57,169 nucleotides of DNA from Acidobacteriota bacterium. GTDB lineage: Bacteria > Acidobacteriota > Terriglobia > Bryobacterales > Bryobacteraceae. The DNA is taken from the NCBI GenBank assembly GCA_016870995.1, contig VFZU01000022.1:1-57169 (forward strand), given 5' to 3'. Positions within the stretch are counted from its first letter, which is position 1; each line of letters begins with the position of its first letter. The translations under genes were made by a program, and so were the position numbers. The notes under the pieces are model-generated. The model saw only the letters and a list, made by a program, of their open reading frames with translations. It did not search any database and had not been told where the DNA came from. Positions 18,613 through 26,793 of this stretch are shown here, piece after piece.

Positions 18613-19153
18613 GCTGCAAGATATCTTGGGCGGAAAGCGGAGAGTTTTTCTTGATGTCAGCCCGGGTTTTTAAGCGAACTCGATATCGCTGAAAATACCC
18701 TACAAAGTCCCCGCCATACTCAAACGAATACATAATGTCGGCGTAGTCTCGTGTATGTACTGGCCCAAGCGCATGACCCGCTTCATGCACGCAGGTCAGG
18801 AATAGAATCACTTCCGCGTACAGAGGATCGTTTTGTGAGGCTTTCGCCATGTCCGGCCCCAGGCTTGCGAGATTTGGATTTACTACGATCTCTGAAATCG
18901 TTTTGCCATCTCGTTTGATCGCATAACTTTGCCCATACAGCCCGCGGCGCTCCGGGTCAATCCAGCGGAATCTCACATCCGCCTGATTCACATCCTGAAC
19001 TCGCTCTACAACCAAAAGTCCGGCTGAGGCGTCTGCCCATGCTTCCATAGCCCATTGAGCCAATTCCGCCTTTTCGTGCATCCCCGCCCAGTAGCGCACA
19101 GTCATTTGCGCGCTGGCGAGCTGTGCAAGGAAAAGCAACAGGGCCCACTTCAT
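18569..19153 (-). CDS. Secreted matrixin-like zinc metalloprotease
   Basis: The 194-residue protein has a signal peptide (about residues 1-15, MKWALLLFLAQLASA) and a short metzincin catalytic domain. The zinc site HEAGHALGPVHT matches HExxHxxGxxH and is followed by an ADIMYSF segment that can form the Met-turn. Matrixin-type enzymes cut proteins outside the cytoplasm, and no prodomain is visible. It begins inside the stop codon of the frameshifted cysE reading frame (4 bp overlap at 19150-19153). It ends 44 bp inside the deaminase gene on the other strand. Confidence 0.85.
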   Translation of the reverse strand: MKWALLLFLAQLASAQMTVRYWAGMHEKAELAQWAMEAWADASAGLLVVERVQDVNQADVRFRWIDPERRGLYGQSYAIKRDGKTISEIVVNPNLASLGPDMAKASQNDPLYAEVILFLTCVHEAGHALGPVHTRDYADIMYSFEYGGDFVGYFQRYRVRLKTRADIKKNSPLSAQDILQLKAAARHQSQSEKR

Positions 19154-19796
19154 GGCTTCGTTTTCTCTTCGAGCAAAGCACGAATCACTGATTCCAATTG
19201 ATCCACACGTTGCTGCACGTTCTCCAGATCCTGTCCCTGCGGGTCAGGCAGTTTTCCGTGTTCCAGATCGTCCGCGATTTGGCCACGGGTTCTGACGACT
19301 CTTCCCGGAATGCCCACTACCGTCGAATCGTCGGGAACCGAGTGAACCACCACACTGCCCGCCCCGATCTTGACGTTGTTCCCAGCGAGATATTGCCCAG
19401 CACTTTGGCGCCGGTGCCAACCACGACACGATTGCCTAATGTGGGGTGGCGCTTCCCGCGGTCTTTGCCGGTGCCCCCCAGGGTCACACCTTGATACAAG
19501 ATGACGTCATCTCCGATGACAGCGGTCTCGCCGATTACAACGCCCATGCCATGGTCAATAAAGAATCGGCGGCCAATCGTTGCGCCAGGGTGTATTTCAA
19601 TTCCCGTAAACCAACGTACCAATTGAGATACAAGGCGAGCCAACAGTCTGAGCCGCAGCCCGTAGAGCGAATGAGCTATCCGGTGCAGCACGACGGCATG
19701 CAATCCCGGGTAGCACAGCAACACTTCGAGCATGCTGGTTGCCGCGGGGTCTTCGCGGAAAATTGTGTCGATCTGTTCCCGTATCGAGCGCAACAT
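19150..19796 (-). pseudogene. cysE: Serine O-acetyltransferase split by a frameshift
   Basis: CysE makes O-acetylserine, the precursor of cysteine. The N-terminal frame from ATG 19796 has [21 protein letters not shown], a [15 protein letters not shown] hexapeptide block and [19 protein letters not shown]. After GNISLG (near 19380) it reads into an unrelated tail and stops at 19317. The next frame continues the family sequence as [21 protein letters not shown], with a coiled-coil-like C-terminus ending at 19150. Restoring one base at about 19378-19381 would rejoin the halves. It is either a real one-base deletion or a sequencing error. All other conserved residues look intact. Confidence 0.85.
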
Positions 19797-19840
19797 ATTC
19801 GGTTCGATGCTTCAACATTATTATCAGCTGAAGTTTTGCG

Positions 19841-19868
19841 TTGCAGTTTGACTTGTTTTTGGTATGCT
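19841..19868 (+). promoter_or_regulatory. Possible promoter for nuoA (extended -10)
   Basis: A TATGCT hexamer at 19863-19868 is preceded by TG at 19860-19861, giving an extended -10 form, with a weak TTGCAG sixteen bases upstream. If transcription began 7 bases downstream of the -10, it would start at the A of the nuoA ATG (19875) and give a leaderless mRNA. This is inference. The only purine-rich run before nuoA (GAGGA) sits too close to the ATG to act as a normal ribosome site. Confidence 0.3.
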
Positions 19869-19874
19869 GAGGAC

Positions 19875-20231
19875 ATGCCGGAAGGCTACTTGCCGATTCT
19901 CTTCCTTCTGGCTATCGCAATCGCGTTTCCCGTCATCGCGTTGATTGTCGCCCGCCTTCTTCGTCCTTCTATTCCAAACCCAGCCAAGCTTGAGGCCTAC
20001 GAGTGTGGGATCGAAGCGGAGGGCAGCTCCCGCGGCCGATTTACAGTTCGCTTTTACATCGTCGCGATTCTGTTCGTGATTTTTGATGTGGAAACGATCT
20101 TTCTATTCCCCTGGGCCGTCCGTTACAAACAACTGGGCTGGTTTGGGGTAGCGGAGGTGACGCTATTTCTCTCAATTCTTATTGCCGGTTACATTTGGGC
20201 TCGCAAGAAGGGCGCACTCGATTGGGTGTGA
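19875..20231 (+). CDS. nuoA: NADH-quinone oxidoreductase subunit A
   Basis: A 118-residue, three-helix membrane subunit of respiratory complex I. The family block after helix 1 is present (AYECGIEAEGSSRGRF), as is the conserved acidic helix FYIVAILFVIFDVETIFLFP, followed by a third helix ending in WARKKGALDW. Length and motifs are complete. It stands alone: no other nuo gene is in the window. Instead it overlaps the TIGR03437 protein gene by 4 bp (GTGA). The start at ATG 19875 lacks a normally spaced ribosome site, and a leaderless transcript is possible. Confidence 0.93.
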   Translation: MPEGYLPILFLLAIAIAFPVIALIVARLLRPSIPNPAKLEAYECGIEAEGSSRGRFTVRFYIVAILFVIFDVETIFLFPWAVRYKQLGWFGVAEVTLFLSILIAGYIWARKKGALDWV

Positions 20232-22009
20232 CCTCGACCGGCTTTCAACGAGCTCTCAGACTCCTTCTTAACCCCGCTTTGGCCATCGCGATTCTGCCCC
20301 TTCTGGGCGCAGGATCCGCTTTTGCCCAAGCAAAACTCAGGCTTACAGACACCGCGCTTGGACCCATTTCTGTCGCCGCCGGCAGCAATGGTGCTGCGCA
20401 AACGATTGAGGCTTTCAACGCGGGAACAGGCAACCTTGCTCTGACGTTCTCCTCCAATTCAACTTGGTTGACCGCCTCCGCAGCACCGCAGCGACCCTGT
20501 CAAATCGCAGTCCAGCAAAACCTTTGTATCCCGATCAGTGTCTCTCTCAATACTGCTACACTCGCCCGCGGTATCTACACGGGGCTAATCACAGTTCGTG
20601 ATCCCAATGCAATCGATGCCCCGCAGACGATTTCCGTCACGGTCCAAATGGGCGGTGGTGTGCCGGACACGGTTTTTCTCTACACTCCTCCCAACGGTGG
20701 GAGCGACAGTGCAACATTCTCAACCAATAGCGTGCTGACGACCAACGCCACAACTACTTCCGGTGGTGCTTGGCTCACCATCGCCTACGAGGGCCAGGGC
20801 AGTTTCCGCTTCGTCCAACCCTATCGGATCTCCGGCAGACATCTTCCCGGCATGCCCGAAGGTACCTACAATGGCAACATTCAACTGGGCGGCTCGGCAT
20901 TTGCGGGTGATAACAAATCGGTGCAAACCCGATTGGTGGTTACCTCTCAACCGATCGCGTTTTCCGGCCCCACTGCGGTCAGCACGCGCGTGGCTCAGAA
21001 CGGTGCTGCTTCTGTCGTCAACGTCGGAGTCGCAAATCGCGGCTTGGGTACATTGGCCGTCTCTGCAGTCACCGCAACACCAACGAATGGAACTGGGTGG
21101 CTCAGCGCTACTCTCTCGACTTCCTTTTCGGGAGCAGCCATTACGCTCACGCCCGGGTCTCTCTCTTCGGGTACTTATCGCGGCACGGTAAACTTCACGA
21201 CCAATTCGATCAATGCACCCAACCTTGCAGTTCCGGTAGAAATGGAAGTGATCGCCACACCGCCGCCCACGATTTCAACTGGGGGTATTTTGAACAATGC
21301 CACCTTTGCAAGAGGCGACTCCTTAGGCGTGGGTACGATTGCCGCAGTATTTGGCGAGTTCTTTGCGGATGGGCTGAACTTCGCACCCGGGGCTCCGCTT
21401 CCGACCACGCTCGGCGGTGTGCGAGTCCTGGTGAACGGTACAGCAGCACCCCTCTATTTCACCTCTGCAGGGCAGATCAATTTCCAGGTTCCATTCGAAA
21501 CACTGGGCGGAGATGCGATCGTTCAGGTGGAGCGCAATGGAGCGATTGGCAATCGAGCGAGCGTCAATATTGCCGCTCAAGCTGGCCGCATTCTTGTTTG
21601 GCCGGGGCTCAGCTACGGCATCATTGTGAATGCGGATGGCACGTTGCCGATGCCCCCAGCAATCCGTCTGGGTACTTTCGTTTCGAAACCGGTTCGCGCC
21701 GGAGAAACGCTCGTCATTTATGCCATCGGATTTGGCCAGACGACTCCGCCGGTTCAAACCGGAGCTGCTTCCCCAACCAGTCCCTTGGCCCAGCTTTCCA
21801 ATGTGGTTGTCCGCTTTGGAGTTCCTGGCTTGTTCGATAGCTCGATCGCGCAGCAAGCTTCCTTTGCTGGCTTAACTCCGGGCTTTGTAGGGTTGTTCCA
21901 AATCAATGTGCAAGTTCCCCCAGGAATCCCCACACAGGATGCCTACGACTTGTCCATTGAGTACAACAACCAGCTAACGAACCGAGTCAAGATCGCAACG
22001 CAACAGTAG
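20228..22009 (+). CDS. Secreted protein with Solibacter-type TIGR03437 C-terminal domain
   Basis: A 593-residue exported protein starting at GTG 20228, inside the nuoA stop, with a signal peptide ending near GAGSAFAQA. Residues 40-350 hold repeated Ser/Thr-rich beta domains of BACON or Ig-like type (patterns such as LALTFSSNSTWLTAS and GTYRGTVNFTTNS). The last 230 residues match TIGR03437, with ILNNATFARG, AAVFGEFFADG, GQINFQVPFE, LVIYAIGFGQTTPPV and FQINVQVPPGIP. That domain is a marker of Solibacter/Bryobacter relatives. It probably acts at the cell surface, possibly in adhesion, but no function is established. Confidence 0.85.
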   Translation: MTSTGFQRALRLLLNPALAIAILPLLGAGSAFAQAKLRLTDTALGPISVAAGSNGAAQTIEAFNAGTGNLALTFSSNSTWLTASAAPQRPCQIAVQQNLCIPISVSLNTATLARGIYTGLITVRDPNAIDAPQTISVTVQMGGGVPDTVFLYTPPNGGSDSATFSTNSVLTTNATTTSGGAWLTIAYEGQGSFRFVQPYRISGRHLPGMPEGTYNGNIQLGGSAFAGDNKSVQTRLVVTSQPIAFSGPTAVSTRVAQNGAASVVNVGVANRGLGTLAVSAVTATPTNGTGWLSATLSTSFSGAAITLTPGSLSSGTYRGTVNFTTNSINAPNLAVPVEMEVIATPPPTISTGGILNNATFARGDSLGVGTIAAVFGEFFADGLNFAPGAPLPTTLGGVRVLVNGTAAPLYFTSAGQINFQVPFETLGGDAIVQVERNGAIGNRASVNIAAQAGRILVWPGLSYGIIVNADGTLPMPPAIRLGTFVSKPVRAGETLVIYAIGFGQTTPPVQTGAASPTSPLAQLSNVVVRFGVPGLFDSSIAQQASFAGLTPGFVGLFQINVQVPPGIPTQDAYDLSIEYNNQLTNRVKIATQQ

Positions 22010-22019
22010 TAGATCATTC

Positions 22020-22053
22020 GAGCCACGAGGACGCAATCTCTTTCTTGTGGCTC
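22020..22053. terminator. Hairpin between two plus-strand genes
   Basis: Ten bases at 22020-22029 pair with 22044-22053 (GAGCCAC against GTGGCTC, plus three more positions with one G-T wobble), leaving a 14-base loop. It follows the TIGR03437 gene by 11 bp. No T-run follows, so it may be a Rho-independent-like pause site or a chance repeat. Confidence 0.25.
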
Positions 22054-22080
22054 CATTCACCAATGCGCTAAAGTATCGGT

Positions 22081-23205
22081 TTGACCGAAAGACTATACTT
22101 CCACGATTCTTACCTCTGGCAATTTGATGCTTCCGTTGTTTGGCGCTCCGACGACGGCCTAAGCATTGTATTGGATCGCACTGCCTTTTACCCCACTTCT
22201 GGCGGTCAGCCCCATGACATCGGCTCAATTCAGGATTGCCCCGTCCTCGACGTCGTCGATGACAATGGCACAATTGCACACTCCCTTTCAAAACCTCTTC
22301 CACTTGAGCATTCAACTGTAAACTGCCAGATCGATGCCTCCCGACGGCTCGACCACATGCGGCAACATACGGGCCAGCATTTGCTCAGTGCCGTCATGGA
22401 AGAGGAGTTTGGGCTCAAGACCGTCAGCTTCCAAATGGGCGCTACGTACGCCACCGTTGATGTGGAGCCTCAACCCGCTTCCATTTCGCTCCTGGAGCAA
22501 ATCGAAAAGCGCGCCAACGACAGGCTTCTTAAGAATCGTCCCATCCAGATTGCGTTTGAGGATGCTGCATCAGTACAGGGCTTACGCACGCCTCCGGATC
22601 GGGAAGGGATCGTCCGCGTTGTCTCCATCGAAGGTCTGGATCGTAGCGCCTGCGGCGGAACCCATGTTGGCCGCACAGGTGAAATCGGTTTGATAGCCCT
22701 AGGCAAAACAGAGAAGGTACGCAAGGCACTTCGTATCGAGTTTTACTGCGGTCCGCGCGCTTTTTCTTTTCTTCGAGGAAAGATTGCCGAGGCTGATGCC
22801 CAAGCTGGGCAAGCTAAATCAAAGCTGGCTGAGGCCGACAAGCAAAGGCGAAAGCTGGCTGAGGAACTTGCCGCTATTCACGGCAAGACCAGGTACTCCA
22901 ACACTCTTCCGGATAGCACTGGGCGTTTCCTCTGGGAAGAGTCTTTCCCAGCCTTTGCCGAAGATCTTCAATCTAAGATGAATTCTTTTCTCGAAGGTTC
23001 CGCATCCATCGCTCTTCTCACTTCAGTCGGCGATGGGCGTATCCTCTTCGGCGCACATCCAGGCTTGCAGATGGATTGCGGCAAGCTTCTCAAGGATGCT
23101 TTGACACAATTGGGTGGCAGAGGTGGCGGATCCCCAAAATCCGCACAAGGGACGCTTGCGGACCCGGCGAACCTCTCCATGCTCAAGAGTTTTCTGATTC
23201 CCTAA
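22081..23205 (+). CDS. Alanyl-tRNA editing protein (AlaX-like, with DHHA1 tail)
   Basis: This 374-residue protein resembles the editing half of alanyl-tRNA synthetase, which removes wrongly attached serine or glycine from tRNA-Ala. It has the FYPTSGGQPHD motif, zinc ligands His96 and His100 in HTGQH, Cys191 and His195 in CGGTH, and then a coiled-coil stretch (about residues 250-285) and a DHHA1-like C-terminal domain ending GGRGGGSPKSAQGT. That makes it the long AlaX form. The start is TTG 22081, chosen because the family begins with this RLYFHDSYL segment. Its stop overlaps the convergent transporter stop by 4 bp. Confidence 0.88.
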   Translation: MTERLYFHDSYLWQFDASVVWRSDDGLSIVLDRTAFYPTSGGQPHDIGSIQDCPVLDVVDDNGTIAHSLSKPLPLEHSTVNCQIDASRRLDHMRQHTGQHLLSAVMEEEFGLKTVSFQMGATYATVDVEPQPASISLLEQIEKRANDRLLKNRPIQIAFEDAASVQGLRTPPDREGIVRVVSIEGLDRSACGGTHVGRTGEIGLIALGKTEKVRKALRIEFYCGPRAFSFLRGKIAEADAQAGQAKSKLAEADKQRRKLAEELAAIHGKTRYSNTLPDSTGRFLWEESFPAFAEDLQSKMNSFLEGSASIALLTSVGDGRILFGAHPGLQMDCGKLLKDALTQLGGRGGGSPKSAQGTLADPANLSMLKSFLIP

Positions 23206-24296
23206 GCTTTTAGCGCCATCGTGGCCAGACTGACTCCGGCCAGAAGAAACACAGCCATAATCCAGATCAGTCGTCGTGTGCCGCCCTTTGCCTCAGAAAA
23301 TTCTTTCCAGATAACCATGCCAAAGAAGATACTGAGAATCGCCGCCCCATAGCCAGCCATATTGCTTACCACGGCTCCGACCTTCGCCTCGCCCTGCGCG
23401 GCGCCGGCAGAAAAATTGGCGCAAGCCCCGATCATCCAGATCATTCCACCGAGCAACCCCATCGCATGTTGTCCAAATTTTCCCGTGAAGTAAGCGAAGA
23501 ACGAAATCGGCAGGCCCTTCACTGGGAGATTCATGAAGTACAGGTTGTAGATGAAGGTCGTCACAAGAATTCCGATCGAGAACAGCAGGGTCACCGCAAA
23601 AGGATTGCTGAATCCTAGCTCACCCTCCATGCTCATTGCCATTACGGGATGGAAAGCTCCCAGGACAAGCCCGCCGGCAATGGCCAGAAAAATCCCCAGA
23701 GACGCGCCCGGGCTCTCTTCTTCCATTTGTTTTTTCTTTCGCACCGGTGCCACTCCGGCAGCTGCTTCTTCTTCCGCAAGTTGCGCCGCTGCCGCTGCTG
23801 CCTTTGCCGCTTTTCTGCGAATCGCTTCTACCTGGCTATGCGCCACCACTCCCAAAACCAAAGCGATCAAGCTCAAAACACAGCCACCAATGAGCATCCA
23901 GAGGTTGCCGCCTTGCAGCCCAACGAAATTCCAGATCCCTGTGACAAGCAAGGCAAGGCCAACCCCGATTGGCATGGCAACGCTCATACCGCTGACTTCG
24001 ATTGCAGCCATAATCAACATATTGCCCAGGTTGAAGATCGCTCCCGCTGCCACCGCCAGCAGAATGGGACGTTTGCTGACCAGCAAGAACGAATCCTGTA
24101 CGGACAGGTCTGTACCCATTGAACCAACCGTAAATGCGGCGATTAGGCTTGCAAGCAACGTGCCCAATGAGAAGTCGATATAAGACAGCTCGAATCTCCA
24201 GTTGGCCTTCTTGATTGCGCTGGCCCAGGCCCCCCAGCAAAAAATAGAAACCGCAATCAGTGCCAAGGTCAATGCGTATGAATTTGGAAGTAGCAT
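23202..24296 (-). CDS. DMT-superfamily transporter, ureide-permease-like
   Basis: A 364-residue protein with ten hydrophobic segments. It opens with YALTLALIAVSIFCWGAWAS and RFELSYIDFSLG, which resemble the ureide permease/sugar transporter group (PF07168) of the drug/metabolite superfamily. The two five-helix halves are joined by a loop (about residues 160-205) that is rich in Ala, Glu and Lys and probably faces the cytoplasm. In related bacteria such proteins may carry sugars or nitrogen-rich metabolites; here the substrate is unknown. It overlaps alaX by 4 bp and lies 61 bp downstream of the glycosyltransferase gene on the same strand. Confidence 0.7.
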   Translation of the reverse strand: MLLPNSYALTLALIAVSIFCWGAWASAIKKANWRFELSYIDFSLGTLLASLIAAFTVGSMGTDLSVQDSFLLVSKRPILLAVAAGAIFNLGNMLIMAAIEVSGMSVAMPIGVGLALLVTGIWNFVGLQGGNLWMLIGGCVLSLIALVLGVVAHSQVEAIRRKAAKAAAAAAQLAEEEAAAGVAPVRKKKQMEEESPGASLGIFLAIAGGLVLGAFHPVMAMSMEGELGFSNPFAVTLLFSIGILVTTFIYNLYFMNLPVKGLPISFFAYFTGKFGQHAMGLLGGMIWMIGACANFSAGAAQGEAKVGAVVSNMAGYGAAILSIFFGMVIWKEFSEAKGGTRRLIWIMAVFLLAGVSLATMALKA

Positions 24297-24357
24297 AGTG
24301 AACTTATTCGTTTCGAACTCAAAAGGTCCAACCTAACACAGACCGCGAGGGTTTTAG

Positions 24358-25329
24358 CTAACGAGCCGCCTCGGGAGCCTGCGTTTCCTTGCGGGTCCGC
24401 ACTTCTCGGACGGCATAAATCCTGCGTCCCTGGCTCTCAAAGTAGGTTCGCATTAACATCTCACCGAGGATGCCAGTGGAGAACATCATGATCCCCGCAA
24501 GCAACAGTAGAGCTCCTGCCATCATTAAGGGGCCGTGTTCCACCACAATGTCATGGCCAGTAATCTTGTAAACGAAAAGATAAGCCATAATCAGGCCACC
24601 GAGAATCGTGCCGGCAAGCCCAAGAGTGCCGAAAAAGTGCATCGGCCGCGTAAAGTAAGTGAGCAGGAACTTGATCGTCAGGATGTCGTAGAGCACGCGA
24701 AAGGTTCGGCTCAATCCATAATGGGAGTCCCCGGCGGCCCTCGGCGTATTCTTGATCGGCACTTCAATCACGCGTGCGCCATAGAGTTTGGCCAGAGCCG
24801 GGATAAACCGGTGTAGTTCGCCGTAGAGGTTAATGTCCTTAAGGATTTCAGAGCGGTACGCTTTGAACGTCGTGCCGAAATCGTGTAGCTCAATGCCGGA
24901 TGCCTTGGCCATCAACCAGTTGGCAATTCTCGAAGGGATCTTTCGAGTGATCGCATTGTCGATCCGGTTCTTTCTCCACCCGCTCGCGATATCCCACCCT
25001 TGCTCTACTTTTTCCAGCAGCGAAGGGATATCTTCCGGATCGTGCTGCAAGTCTCCATCCATCGATATGATAATTTCGCCTTGGGCTTCGTCAAATCCAG
25101 CTTGGAGCGCCGGCGTTTGCCCAAAGTTGCGTCGCAGCCGAATGACCTTCAGCCTGCCATCGGTTTCCACCAGATTTGCTAGAAGATCGAAACTACGGTC
25201 CGTTGACGCGTCGTCGACAAACAAAATCTCGTAAGGCCGTTGCAATCTTTCGAGCACTGCAGTCAATCGGTCGTACAGCGGCAGAATCGACGGCTCTTCG
25301 TTGTGAATTGGGATGACGATCGAGATCAT
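24358..25329 (-). CDS. Polyprenyl-phosphate glycosyltransferase (GT2, DPM1/GtrB-like)
   Basis: The 323-residue product is a GT2 enzyme that probably transfers a sugar to a lipid carrier at the inner membrane. Motifs are SIVIPIHNEE at the start, ILFVDDASTDRSF, the metal-binding ISMDGDLQHDPED and HDFGTTFKAYR. Two C-terminal membrane helices follow (about residues 232-255 and 268-292), as in ArnC, GtrB and Yfdh-type enzymes. The tail is charged. It diverges from the anion transporter gene across 43 bp and may share a transcript with the downstream transporter at 23202. Confidence 0.87.
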   Translation of the reverse strand: MISIVIPIHNEEPSILPLYDRLTAVLERLQRPYEILFVDDASTDRSFDLLANLVETDGRLKVIRLRRNFGQTPALQAGFDEAQGEIIISMDGDLQHDPEDIPSLLEKVEQGWDIASGWRKNRIDNAITRKIPSRIANWLMAKASGIELHDFGTTFKAYRSEILKDINLYGELHRFIPALAKLYGARVIEVPIKNTPRAAGDSHYGLSRTFRVLYDILTIKFLLTYFTRPMHFFGTLGLAGTILGGLIMAYLFVYKITGHDIVVEHGPLMMAGALLLLAGIMMFSTGILGEMLMRTYFESQGRRIYAVREVRTRKETQAPEAAR

Positions 25330-25372
25330 GAGATGATGTGGAACTCTATACCAGTCTAAACGAGAGGGTGAT

Positions 25373-26788
25373 GTGACGCGGATGCCGAAACGAATCTGGG
25401 GTCTGGGCCTATTGGCGGCCGTTTACCTTTTGATCGCCTATGTAGTGCCTAGGCCCGCTTCGATTGAGCCTGCTGGATGGCGTCTTTTCGCTCTATTCGG
25501 TGCCACCGTTGTCGGTATGATCTTCCAGCCGATCAGCGGAGGTGCGCTCGTTCTGATCGCGATCATCTTGTCGAGCCTGGTGGGAGGCTTGACGATTCAG
25601 CAAGCTCTTGCGGGTTATTCCGACCCCACTGCCTGGCTGGTGCTGGCAGCGTTTTTTATTTCTCGCAGCCTCTTGAACACCGGTTTGGCAAGGCGCATCG
25701 CCCTCTATTTCGTGCGCCTCTTCGGCAAAACCTCGTTGGGTGTAAGCTACGCGCTCTGCTGCAGCGATCTGGTGCTTGCCACCATCATTCCTTCCAATGG
25801 TGCCCGCAGCGGCGGAGTCATCCTTCCAATTGTGAGAGGTGTCGCAGAACTCTATGGGTCTAAGCCTGGTCCAACGGCACCAATGATCGGGTCCTACCTC
25901 ATGACCAGCGTTTATCAAGGCATCTGCATTACCTCGGCGATGTTTCTCACTGGTCAGGCTTCCAATGCTTTGGCTGCTCAGATGGCTGCCAAAATCGCTG
26001 GTTTCGAAATTGACTGGTTCGCCTGGTTCCGCGCCGGCCTGTTGCCAGGCGCGGCAAGCCTGCTCTTGGTGCCGTTCCTGATCAGCCGTATCTACAAACC
26101 AACAATCCAGCACACACCAGAAGCCGCGAACTTCGCACGTCGTCAGCTTGCCGAAATGGGCAAGCTATCTACGTCGGAATGGATTCTCTGTGTTGTCTTC
26201 GCAGGTGTCTGCATTGGCTGGTCCACGACGGGTTTACACCGTCTCGACGTCGCGGTACCCGCGCTGTTAGGAGCCGCCGCCCTGCTGGTAACGGGTGTTC
26301 TCACCTGGGATGACGTCCGGAAAGAAGATGCCGCCTGGGACATGCTCATCTGGTATGGTGGCCTGATCAATCTCGCCAAAGCCCTGAACGCCACTGGCAT
26401 TCCCACTTTGTTTGCCAAGACCGTCGGTGCATCCCTGGCGGGGCTGGATTGGCTGCCCTTGCTGATCGTTTCCCTATTGGTCTATTTCTTCGCCCACTAC
26501 GCGTTTGCCAGCATCACAGCCCACATGCTGGCTATGTTTCCAGCCTTTATCGCCGTCCTCATCGCTCAGGGTACCCCAGCTGGCCTTGCCTCGTTCGGCT
26601 TTGCCATGTTCACTAGCCTGTCGGCAGGGCTTACCAACTACGGCACAACTCCATCTCCAATGTTCTTCGCGCAAGGCTACGTAGAAATGAAGGATTGGTG
26701 GCGAATTGGCTTCGTTTGCGCCCTCGTCAATCTCTTGATATGGACGACGGTTGGCTTCCTCTGGTGGAAGTTCCTCGGGATCTGGTAA
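25373..26788 (+). CDS. DASS-family dicarboxylate/anion symporter
   Basis: This 471-residue membrane protein has about twelve helices and resembles the divalent anion:sodium symporter family, close to plastid 2-oxoglutarate/malate translocators and CitT. Landmarks are WLVLAAFFISRSLLNTGLARRIA, the substrate/sodium loop IIPSNGARSGGVILP, the mid-protein WDMLIWYGGLINLAKALN and the second loop FTSLSAGLTNYGTTPSP. It probably imports or exchanges C4 or C5 dicarboxylates. GTG 25373 is preceded by GAGAGGG at 25362-25368; ATG 25382 is an alternative. Its stop is only 5 bp from that of the sialidase-like gene. Confidence 0.87.
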   Translation: MTRMPKRIWGLGLLAAVYLLIAYVVPRPASIEPAGWRLFALFGATVVGMIFQPISGGALVLIAIILSSLVGGLTIQQALAGYSDPTAWLVLAAFFISRSLLNTGLARRIALYFVRLFGKTSLGVSYALCCSDLVLATIIPSNGARSGGVILPIVRGVAELYGSKPGPTAPMIGSYLMTSVYQGICITSAMFLTGQASNALAAQMAAKIAGFEIDWFAWFRAGLLPGAASLLLVPFLISRIYKPTIQHTPEAANFARRQLAEMGKLSTSEWILCVVFAGVCIGWSTTGLHRLDVAVPALLGAAALLVTGVLTWDDVRKEDAAWDMLIWYGGLINLAKALNATGIPTLFAKTVGASLAGLDWLPLLIVSLLVYFFAHYAFASITAHMLAMFPAFIAVLIAQGTPAGLASFGFAMFTSLSAGLTNYGTTPSPMFFAQGYVEMKDWWRIGFVCALVNLLIWTTVGFLWWKFLGIW

Positions 26789-26793
26789 CGCCT

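Noticed and set aside
19370-19390. Programmed frameshift as the reason for the split cysE
   Set aside because: No slippery heptamer or downstream stem is visible, and CysE is not known to use frameshifting.
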